From NCBI GenBank assembly GCA_947177495.1, contig CAMWUS010000079.1, positions 1-6,548 on the forward strand: DNA of 6,548 bases, in the 5' to 3' direction. Shown piece after piece: positions 1 through 5,022 of the stretch. The notes beneath the pieces are model-generated. The model had not been told where the DNA came from. It searched no databases and was given only the letters and a program-made list of their open reading frames with translations. The position numbers and the translations under genes are program-made. How positions within the stretch are numbered: position 1 is the first letter of the stretch; each line of letters starts with the position of its first letter. This DNA comes from an uncultured Clostridia bacterium. GTDB taxonomy: Bacteria > Bacillota > Clostridia > Christensenellales > Borkfalkiaceae.

Positions 1-117
1 ATTTTAAAGCACGCCAAGACGGACGGGCACAAGCTGAAGCTCACGCATTTACAGCCGCGCTTGAAAAAGCTCTTTGTTATCTGCGCGCTCGATACCATTA
101 TGGAGATCGAGTCATGA
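1..117 (+). CDS. STAS-domain anti-anti-sigma factor (SpoIIAA/RsbV-like), C-terminal fragment
   Basis: Only the last 38 codons lie in the window; the frame is open from base 1 to the TGA at 115-117, and the 5' end is outside. The visible tail reads KTDGHKLKLTHLQPRLKKLF and then a short helix ending EIES. This matches the end of a STAS domain, where a Gly-rich turn and a beta strand (KLKLTHL) lead to the last helix (PRLKKLF, compare P.V.R.LE..GL) and a final strand. In known systems such a protein binds the anti-sigma kinase when unphosphorylated and so frees the sigma factor. The phosphorylatable Ser lies upstream of the window, so its presence cannot be checked. The stop codon overlaps the next ATG (ATGA, 114-117), and the next two genes are a SpoIIAB-like protein and a SigB/F-type sigma factor, the standard order anti-anti-sigma, anti-sigma, sigma. 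The call rests on a short tail plus strong context. Confidence 0.72.
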   Translation: MLKHAKTDGHKLKLTHLQPRLKKLFVICALDTIMEIES

Positions 118-479
118 AAGAGATACGGCTGACTACGCCTCTTTCGGGCGAACTCATGACGACCGTGCGTTTGACGACGGGCGGCGTTTGCTCGGTTGCA
201 GGGCTGAGCATGGACGATAGCGAGGACTGCAAGGTATGCGTTACCGAGAGTCTGTTGCTGCTGATGCACAGGGGGTATAACGCGGCGCAAATTGCGTTTA
301 CCGTAGAAAACGGGTTGGGCGTTGAAATCGAAGGACAAAATAAAACGGAACGGGAGAGCGCGGGGCAGGAAGATGAAATTTCCGCGGCGATTTTGTGCGC
401 ACTTGCCGAGAACGCCGTTTTGGAGAAGAAGGACGGCGAGCTTTGCCGCATTACCTTCCGTTTTGGGTTACAGGCATGA
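114..479 (+). CDS. Degenerate RsbW/SpoIIAB-like anti-sigma factor (probable pseudo-ATPase)
   Basis: This 121-residue protein sits where the anti-sigma kinase gene lies in spoIIA and rsb operons. Its first 75 residues follow that family: an opening strand (MKEIRL), the helix TTVRLTTGGVCSVAGLS (16-32), then DDSEDCKVCVTES (34-46), which aligns with the D-E-V-K-x-V-V-S-E-A run of SpoIIAB. Glu45 matches the catalytic Glu, but the Mg-binding Asn four residues later is Leu49. The Asp-x-Gly-x-Gly box is reduced to IEGQN (72-76), keeping one Gly. The glycine-rich lid box is absent; the matching helix reads ISAAILCALAENA (89-101). The last strand (CRITFRF) is preserved. The usual length is about 135-160 residues, so the lid region is also shortened. 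ATP binding and kinase activity therefore look unlikely, while sigma or STAS binding could remain. The start at 114 has GGAG at 102-105 and overlaps the STAS stop; the stop overlaps the sigma start. The fold assignment is fairly firm; loss of activity is inferred. Confidence 0.75.
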   Translation: MKEIRLTTPLSGELMTTVRLTTGGVCSVAGLSMDDSEDCKVCVTESLLLLMHRGYNAAQIAFTVENGLGVEIEGQNKTERESAGQEDEISAAILCALAENAVLEKKDGELCRITFRFGLQA

Positions 480-1204
480 ACGACGGAGAACTTTTCGCCG
501 CATACAGGGCAACGGGCGATATTAAAATCCGCAATGAGATTGTGGAAAAATATTTGTACATAGCCTCCGTATTGGCGAAAAAATTCGTTGGGCGGGGCGT
601 GGAATACGACGACCTCTATCAGGTCGCTTCCCTCGCGCTTTTAAAGGGGGTAGACCGCTTCGACGAGACGAAAGGGGTGCAGTTCTCCACGTTTATCACG
701 CCCACGATTACGGGCGAAATTAAGAACTATTTCCGCGACCGCTCGCGTCTCGTGCACTTGCCGCGCAGAGTGGCGGAGCTGAGAATTTCCATGAAGCGGG
801 CGGCAGAAGAAATTACGAAAGAAACGGGAAAGCGCCCGTCCGCAAAGGAGATTGCCGAGCGTTTGGGCGTGAGCGAGGAAGAAATTCTGCGCTGTGCCGA
901 GGCGGGCGGCGTGGTTTCGCTCGATAATTCCCCCGATAGGGACAGCGACGGCATGAGCTTCCACGAAGTGCTTCCCGCCGTGGACGACGTGTTCGAGGAA
1001 GTGGATAACCGCGACGCGGTGAATTCCGCTCTTAAAACGCTTACGGAAGAGGAGCTCGCTTTGGTGCGTTACCGCTTCGGTGCGGAGCTCTCGCAGGTGG
1101 AAACGGCAAAGCGCATGGGCGTTTCGCAAATGAACGTCTCGCGTATGGAACGCAAAATTTTGCAAAAGCTGAAAGTGACGCTCGCGAAGAGCTTGGTGGA
1201 ATGA
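476..1204 (+). CDS. SigB/SigF/SigG-family RNA polymerase sigma factor
   Basis: The 242-residue product is a sigma-70 protein of the SigB/SigF/SigG group; B. subtilis members are about 255-262 residues. Region 2 spans roughly residues 19-92, with the core-binding part DDLYQVASLALLKGVDRFD (45-63) and the -10 recognition segment FSTFITPTITGEIKNYFRD (70-88). Region 3 follows (93-150), with a helix-turn-helix-like PSAKEIAERLGVSEEEI. Region 4 lies near 185-235, and its -35 helix-turn-helix SQVETAKRMGVSQMNVSRME (206-225) is typical of this group. The frame stays open upstream to an ATG at 395, but the preceding 27 residues are unlike a sigma N-terminus and overlap gene 2 deeply. ATG 476 overlaps the previous stop (ATGA 476-479) and gives a normal length. 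There is no strong ribosome binding site, which fits translational coupling. The protein should direct polymerase to a dedicated regulon and be held by a partner-switch anti-sigma factor. Whether that regulon is sporulation (SigF-like) or stress (SigB-like) cannot be decided here. Confidence 0.93.
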   Translation: MNDGELFAAYRATGDIKIRNEIVEKYLYIASVLAKKFVGRGVEYDDLYQVASLALLKGVDRFDETKGVQFSTFITPTITGEIKNYFRDRSRLVHLPRRVAELRISMKRAAEEITKETGKRPSAKEIAERLGVSEEEILRCAEAGGVVSLDNSPDRDSDGMSFHEVLPAVDDVFEEVDNRDAVNSALKTLTEEELALVRYRFGAELSQVETAKRMGVSQMNVSRMERKILQKLKVTLAKSLVE

Positions 1205-1563
1205 TGTTATTCGAAATAGACGGCTATATTGCCTTGAAAAAAGCGCTTGCGGATATGTGCGCCGAGCTTATGGAAGAGGAAGTGCCCGAGGGTGCGGTGT
1301 TCGACTGTAAGCTGATTGCGAACGAACTGCTGTCTAACGCGTTGCGTTACGGCGGCGGGAGCGCGCGGTTTTGCGCAATGCGCGAGGGGGATACCATTCG
1401 CATTTCCGTAAAGAGCGCGTGCGACTTTACGCCTCCCGAAAAGAGCACCTGTTCGGGTACGGACGCGGAGTGCGGAAGGGGACTTTACATTGTAGACGCA
1501 ATGAGCGAATCGCGCAAATATAACCGCGAGGACGGCATTTGTGTGGTTGTAAAAATACGATAA
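1201..1563 (+). CDS. Small HATPase-fold (RsbW/SpoIIAB-like) ATP-binding protein
   Basis: This 120-residue protein follows the sigma gene and overlaps its stop (ATG 1201-1203, TGA 1202-1204); a second in-frame ATG at 1204 is equally plausible. It has the GHKL/HATPase_c_2 fold of anti-sigma kinases. The N-box is intact, FDCKLIANELLSNALRYGGG (34-53), with Glu42 and Asn46 at the catalytic and Mg-binding positions. The second glycine box is also intact, CGRGLYIVDAMSE (91-103). The Asp-x-Gly-x-Gly box that should lie between them is missing: the matching strand reads ISVKSACDFTPP (68-79), although the trailing F-x-P is kept. In the B. subtilis sigB operon the position after sigma is held by the phosphatase gene rsbX, so a second HATPase here is a different solution. 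It may bind or phosphorylate a STAS partner, or complement the eroded protein two genes upstream; both ideas are inference. A bidirectional terminator starts 10 nt after its stop. Confidence 0.82.
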   Translation: MMLFEIDGYIALKKALADMCAELMEEEVPEGAVFDCKLIANELLSNALRYGGGSARFCAMREGDTIRISVKSACDFTPPEKSTCSGTDAECGRGLYIVDAMSESRKYNREDGICVVVKIR

Positions 1564-1572
1564 CGATATAAT

Positions 1573-1604
1573 AAAAAGAGCGTTGCAATTGCAACGCTCT
1601 TTTT
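1573..1604. terminator. Bidirectional rho-independent terminator (perfect palindrome)
   Basis: The 32 bases are a perfect inverted repeat centred between 1588 and 1589. The stem core is GAGCGTTGC / GCAACGCTC, with a four-base AATT loop, flanked by an A-run on the left and a matching T-run on the right. It gives a GC-containing hairpin followed by a U-tract in both directions. It lies 10 nt past the stop of the + strand sigma operon and 12 nt past the stop of the - strand membrane-protein gene, so it can end both converging transcripts. Confidence 0.95.
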
Positions 1605-1615
1605 TGATGCTGTTT

Positions 1616-3706
1616 TTACGACGATGATTTGTTGACGTACGCGTAAATCTTTTCCATAAGCTCGCGTGAAATATTTCCGCGGAAGCGACCGAGATGGATG
1701 AAGATTGTTTGGAAGAATTCCGTGTTGTCTCCGCCGATAATGTAGGTGGGGAGATAGGAATGAATGCCGTAAAGGTTGGCAATGAACACGTCGCCGAACT
1801 CGTTCTTTTCCATAGGCGTAAGCGTATTGATGAACGGATCGTAGGTGTACTGCGAGCCGCCGAACACGTAGCTGTTGGGTTGACGGTTGCCCGCAAAGGC
1901 GGGAACGTTGGGGTTGTTGCCCTGCTCGTTGTTGTGACGGTTCCGCATGAAGGGATTGTTTTGCTGATTGGGACGCTGGTTAGCACCTTGACGGAATCCG
2001 TTCTGTTGCGGGTTGGGACGGGGACGCTGTTGCGGTCTCTCCTGTTGCTCGGGCTCCTTAGGCGCGTCGTTCGCTTTCGCAAGTGCCGCCATGCGGCGTT
2101 CGAATTCGGTAAGCTCCGGCTTCGGCGCGGGTTCGGGTTCTTTCTCTTTAATCACCTCGCGAATGACCTCTTTGATAACGACGGGCTCATGCGTATTGAG
2201 CATTTCGGGTTCGGGCTCAGGAGCTTGGTAACGCAAGGTCTCGGGCTCGGGTTGAGGTTCGGGCTGCATATTGAAGAAATTCTGCAAATCTTCCGTGTCG
2301 ATCGTAACCACAACGTTGTCCGGTTCGGGCTGCGGCTGATAGTTGTACTCGGGCGCAGGTTGTTGATAAGGATTGAAGCCCTGATAATTGTTCTCGGGTT
2401 GCGGCTGCGCGTAGTCTTCCTGCGGCTGCTCCTGCGCTTCGGCAGCGGGTTGTTCGTCCTGATAGCCGTTATCGTAATTGTTGTCGTAGCCGTTGTAATC
2501 GTAGTTGCTGTAAGAGGGGTCCTCAGCGGTTTCGCCCTGGAACTGCTGTTCGGCTGCCTGCTTTTCTCCGCGGCGCTTTATCGCGCGGTAGATGAGCGTG
2601 AACATGGGAATGAACAGGCACGCAATCGTCAGCACCAAAAGGATAATGGTTACAATGAGTTGGGTACCCTTGAACATCACCCATCTGTCGCCGTCGAACG
2701 GGTAGCAAATGGTTGCGATAACCGTAAGAATGAGCGCAAGCAGTTGCAGCCCGTAGCGGATGGCGTCGAACATCAATCCGCGCTGCGCGTTCAGCCGTGC
2801 GGAAGTAATAATCAAGTTCAATAGAAGAATGACGATGAGTGCAGGGAACGCAATTCCGAAGAAAAGCATACTTCCCTTTGCAAGGTCGAATGCAATCAAC
2901 GCGGGCACGGAAGTAATCGTGCCGGGATAGTAAATGCAGAGCGCGCAAACAATCAAGAAAAGAAGCGCGAGGGAGTTTAAAAATCCTACTTTCTTACTGC
3001 GCACGCAGGAGGCGATGAAGAGCGTTATAAAGCTCACACCTGCGATAATCAAGCAGGAGTAGTCGATTATATCTTTGAGGGTTCTTGTATCTCCTCCTGC
3101 AAGGGAGGTAAGAAGTCCGAATGTTGCGAAGGTATAAAGGAACAACGTGCCGTAAGCAAGGAGGGTAAGAATACCACTTGCATATGCGCAAGTGCGTGCC
3201 CGTTCGAGCTTTTTGGTGGCCGCCGCAACGATGAACATAATCAGCGAGATAAGCGCGAACACAACGGGAAGAATAATGGAAAGCAATTCAACGCAATAGA
3301 CGATTCCCTCGGAAATACTTATTTGGAACGCCTTCGACAATTCGCCGAAAATCTCTCCGAAGTTGGAAAGCAAATTGATGAACGTGCCTAAAATAGTAGC
3401 GTCGATTTTAGACGTGCCGTGCAATAACGGATGTTTGAAAATCTCGAGGAAGCTGCCGAGGAAGCCTATTACCAAACCGCCCAAAGAGAGCAACGCAAAA
3501 AGGAGCGCGAGAAAAATGTACTTCCCGATTCCTTTCGGTCTGGGGGTCTTTTTCTTCTCCGCCGGTTGTTCTTCTTCGGTCGGTTGATCGAGTGCGTCCG
3601 TCGGCATATTCTCCGTACCTTCCATGCCTTCCGTGCCGTTGGAAGCCATAGGGTCCGTGCCGTTTGCGTCGTACTCGTTTTCGTTGTATCCCGTATCGTC
3701 TATCAT
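1616..3706 (-). CDS. Large polytopic membrane protein with Q/P/E/N-rich tail and C-terminal globular domain, function unknown
   Basis: I do not recognise a named family for this 696-residue protein. An acidic, disordered N-terminus (1-50) ends in a basic stretch KKKTPRPK (51-58). About eight hydrophobic segments follow, near residues 63-86, 138-163, 174-199, 216-235, 241-260, 279-300, 318-337 and 350-374. A basic stop-transfer (YRAIKRRGEK) then precedes the tail, so both ends are probably cytoplasmic. Residues 385-620 are low-complexity, rich in Q, P, E, N and Y, with PEP/PQP repeats and a charged helix VIKEVIREVIKEKEPEP (519-535). The last 75 residues (622-696) return to an ordered composition, with TYDPFINTLTPMEKNEF, GGDNTEFFQTIFIHLGRFR (668-686) and ISRELMEKIYAYV, which looks like a small helical domain. 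AGGAGG at 3712-3717 fixes the start, and a consensus promoter lies at 3830-3859. The gene is monocistronic between a terminator and a divergent promoter region. A scaffold or envelope-sensing role is possible but unsupported. Confidence 0.9.
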   Translation of the reverse strand: MIDDTGYNENEYDANGTDPMASNGTEGMEGTENMPTDALDQPTEEEQPAEKKKTPRPKGIGKYIFLALLFALLSLGGLVIGFLGSFLEIFKHPLLHGTSKIDATILGTFINLLSNFGEIFGELSKAFQISISEGIVYCVELLSIILPVVFALISLIMFIVAAATKKLERARTCAYASGILTLLAYGTLFLYTFATFGLLTSLAGGDTRTLKDIIDYSCLIIAGVSFITLFIASCVRSKKVGFLNSLALLFLIVCALCIYYPGTITSVPALIAFDLAKGSMLFFGIAFPALIVILLLNLIITSARLNAQRGLMFDAIRYGLQLLALILTVIATICYPFDGDRWVMFKGTQLIVTIILLVLTIACLFIPMFTLIYRAIKRRGEKQAAEQQFQGETAEDPSYSNYDYNGYDNNYDNGYQDEQPAAEAQEQPQEDYAQPQPENNYQGFNPYQQPAPEYNYQPQPEPDNVVVTIDTEDLQNFFNMQPEPQPEPETLRYQAPEPEPEMLNTHEPVVIKEVIREVIKEKEPEPAPKPELTEFERRMAALAKANDAPKEPEQQERPQQRPRPNPQQNGFRQGANQRPNQQNNPFMRNRHNNEQGNNPNVPAFAGNRQPNSYVFGGSQYTYDPFINTLTPMEKNEFGDVFIANLYGIHSYLPTYIIGGDNTEFFQTIFIHLGRFRGNISRELMEKIYAYVNKSSS

Positions 3707-3711
3707 GTAGA

Positions 3712-3717
3712 CCTCCT
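3712..3717 (-). promoter_or_regulatory. Ribosome binding site of the 696-residue membrane protein
   Basis: On the - strand this is AGGAGG, a full Shine-Dalgarno match, five bases before the ATG at 3706-3704. It settles the start codon of the membrane-protein gene. Confidence 0.9.
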
Positions 3718-3743
3718 GTCACAGACGAAACTTGGAAAACAGG

Positions 3744-3761
3744 CGTTGCCGTATAGCAACG
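3744..3761 (-). other. Leader hairpin in the 5' UTR of the membrane-protein gene
   Basis: A perfect 6-bp inverted repeat, CGTTGC and GCAACG, encloses a six-base loop. It sits in the roughly 117-nt leader between the - strand promoter (3830-3859) and the start codon. No U-tract follows, so it is not a terminator. It may stabilise the mRNA or be a protein-binding site, or it may be chance. Its arm sequence is the same as the core of the terminator at the other end of this gene. Confidence 0.4.
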
Positions 3762-3829
3762 TGCATTTTGACAAGTTATTTTCTTTTGCGGAATTGCTGT
3801 TTATATATTATAAATAATATAACATTACA

Positions 3830-3859
3830 ATTATAACACGAAAAATTGCGCCGTGTCAA
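3830..3859 (-). promoter_or_regulatory. Sigma-A-type promoter for the membrane-protein gene
   Basis: Read on the - strand, TTGACA (3859-3854) is followed after 18 bases by TATAAT (3835-3830). Both hexamers match the consensus exactly; the spacer is one base over the optimum. The expected transcript start is near 3823, giving a leader of about 117 nt. Housekeeping-sigma transcription is therefore expected, not transcription by the sigma factor encoded in this window. Confidence 0.85.
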
Positions 3860-3918
3860 CAGCAAATGAGAAAAAATCATTTTTTTGTAGAATAAAATCG
3901 TTATTATTATGGCGCTTT

Positions 3919-3937
3919 TTTTCATATTTTATGAAAA
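3919..3937. repeat. Inverted repeat between divergent promoters (possible operator)
   Basis: TTTTCAT and ATGAAAA form 7-bp arms around a five-base AT spacer. The repeat lies in the stretch between the two outward-facing -35 boxes (3859 and 3972), where a regulator could influence both promoters. The region is AT-rich, so a chance match is quite possible. No regulator can be assigned, although the adjacent PucR/CdaR-type protein is the obvious candidate. Confidence 0.3.
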
Positions 3938-3971
3938 GCTCGCGGAAATTGCAGGGGAATCGGAAAACCTC

Positions 3972-4000
3972 TTGATATTTTTACGAAAAAGTGTTATAAT
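3972..4000 (+). promoter_or_regulatory. Sigma-A-type extended -10 promoter for the regulator-protease unit
   Basis: TTGATA (3972-3977) is followed after exactly 17 bases by TATAAT (3995-4000), preceded by TG at 3992-3993, which makes an extended -10 element. The expected transcript start is near 4007. This excludes the upstream ATG at 3909 as the regulator's start and leaves a leader of about 40 nt before the ATG at 4047. Confidence 0.85.
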
Positions 4001-4030
4001 CGAATTTGCAAACGGAGCAAGCCGTTTCGC

Positions 4031-4036
4031 GGGGAG
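4031..4036 (+). promoter_or_regulatory. Ribosome binding site of the PucR/CdaR-type regulator
   Basis: GGGGAG lies 10 bases before the ATG at 4047. The spacing is slightly long, but no comparable site precedes the alternative ATGs at 3909 or 4059, so it supports 4047 as the start. Confidence 0.6.
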
Positions 4037-4046
4037 AAAAACGGAA

Positions 4047-4994
4047 ATGGACGATACCATGTCTGAATTGTCCCGTCTTTTAGAGGACGTTCGCCGAAAA
4101 ACGGGGATAAACGTTCGCCCTCTCGAAGGCGAGGAGAACGGGAATTCCTTTTCCGTAAACTATTGCGGAAACGCCGTCCGTCTCGTGCTCGACGGGGGGG
4201 ACGAAACGTCGCAAAAGCTCGTGCGTTATCTTGTGGAAAACGGGAAAGAGCGCACCATGCCCGAGCGAGAGGAACATTTGAAAAGTATCCTGCTCGGCGA
4301 GGGCGGCGGGTGGAGCGCGTTCCGCTACATGACGCGTTACGCCGTTCCCAACTTGGAATGCTATGCGATAGACCTGCTTCCCGAACGCTTGTCCAAAGAG
4401 TCCAAACGGCACATTGCGCGCTGTTTGGAAGGCTCGCAGGATATGTGCGTTGCTATGGACGACAGCCGTATCGCCGTCGTAAAATTCGCCGCGGAAGCGG
4501 ACGTGCCGCCTATGGAGTTTGCGCAGTTTCTCGTGCAAACGCTTTACGAAGAATTGGGCGTGCGAGCGCAAGCGGGAGTGGGCGGACAGGTGCGTTCGTT
4601 CTCGGAAATCGCCCGCTCGTATTTGGAAGCGGCAACCGCCGTCCGCATGAGCGTAGCGTTTAAGTCCAAAGGGGAAGTGCATTCTCACCGCGAGTACTTG
4701 CTCGTAAAATTGCTCGAAGAAATCCCGCGCACCCGTTTGCAGGAATACACGGAAAGCTTCGGGGACGCCTACCGCGAGGATATTTTCGGCGGCGGGGAAA
4801 TTGCCGATACTGCCGAAGCTTTTTTAGAAAACAGCTTAAACCTTTCGGAGACCTCGCGCACGCTCTTCATGCACCGCAACACACTTGCCTACCGTCTCGA
4901 TAAAATCGAGCAGGCAACGGGGTTGGATATCCGAAAGTTTTCCGACGCGGTCACTTTCCGCGTGATGACGATTTTGTATAAACTCAACCGATAA
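4047..4994 (+). CDS. PucR/CdaR-family transcriptional regulator
   Basis: The 315-residue product has the two C-terminal parts of this family. Residues 105-205 resemble the GGDEF-like middle domain: the strand LECYAIDLL, the strand SRIAVVKF (140-147), then EELGVRAQAGVGGQV (168-182) and the helix IARSYLEAATAVR (188-200). The C-terminus (253-305) is the PucR-type helix-turn-helix (HTH_30), shown by ETSRTLFMHRNTLAYRLDKI (268-287) followed by ATGLDIRKFSDAVTF. In this family L-x-x-H-R-N-T-L-x-Y-R-L is the DNA-recognition signature. The first 100 residues are not a recognisable sugar-diacid or purine-sensing domain, so the signal is unknown. The frame opens at 3909, but the promoter (-10 at 3995-4000) lies inside that extension, so I place the start at 4047, behind GGGGAG. 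The S41 protease gene begins 28 nt after the stop, suggesting a shared transcript. It may also act on the divergent membrane-protein promoter; that is inference. Confidence 0.85.
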   Translation: MDDTMSELSRLLEDVRRKTGINVRPLEGEENGNSFSVNYCGNAVRLVLDGGDETSQKLVRYLVENGKERTMPEREEHLKSILLGEGGGWSAFRYMTRYAVPNLECYAIDLLPERLSKESKRHIARCLEGSQDMCVAMDDSRIAVVKFAAEADVPPMEFAQFLVQTLYEELGVRAQAGVGGQVRSFSEIARSYLEAATAVRMSVAFKSKGEVHSHREYLLVKLLEEIPRTRLQEYTESFGDAYREDIFGGGEIADTAEAFLENSLNLSETSRTLFMHRNTLAYRLDKIEQATGLDIRKFSDAVTFRVMTILYKLNR

Positions 4995-5011
4995 AGTAAT
5001 AAACTATTCGT

Positions 5012-5016
5012 AGGAG
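5012..5016 (+). promoter_or_regulatory. Ribosome binding site of the S41 protease
   Basis: AGGAG sits six bases before the ATG at 5023, in the 28-nt gap after the regulator stop. It fixes the protease start, and with no promoter visible in the gap it supports co-transcription with the regulator. Confidence 0.85.
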
Positions 5017-5022
5017 AAAGTT

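Noticed and set aside
395..475. ATG at 395 as the start of the sigma factor
   Set aside because: It would add 27 residues unlike any sigma N-terminus and overlap the preceding gene by 85 bases. ATG 476 gives the same ATGA overlap as the other junctions and a normal length.
1207..2082. A 291-codon - strand open frame crossing the terminator
   Set aside because: It runs through a strong bidirectional terminator and is antisense to the HATPase gene. Its Ser/Thr/Arg-rich product has no recognisable domain.
1694..2824. A 376-codon open frame on the + strand, opposite the membrane-protein tail
   Set aside because: Its product is an antisense shadow with runs of Val/Leu/Arg caused by the biased Q/P/E codons on the other strand. 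It has no good ribosome binding site, and the - strand gene has a promoter, ribosome binding site, membrane segments and terminator.
3768..3773. TTGACA on the + strand as a -35 box
   Set aside because: No -10-like hexamer lies 16-18 bases downstream, and the sequence is inside the leader of the - strand gene. The real + strand promoter is at 3972-4000.
3909..4046. Upstream ATG at 3909 as the start of the regulator
   Set aside because: The consensus promoter at 3972-4000 lies inside this extension and no ribosome binding site precedes 3909. The extra residues do not resemble the family, and ATG 4047 is preceded by GGGGAG.
4080..4688. Open frames on both strands overlapping the regulator, and similar ones over the protease
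   Set aside because: They are Arg/His/Ala-rich shadow frames of the GC-biased codons, with no domain, ribosome binding site or promoter support.
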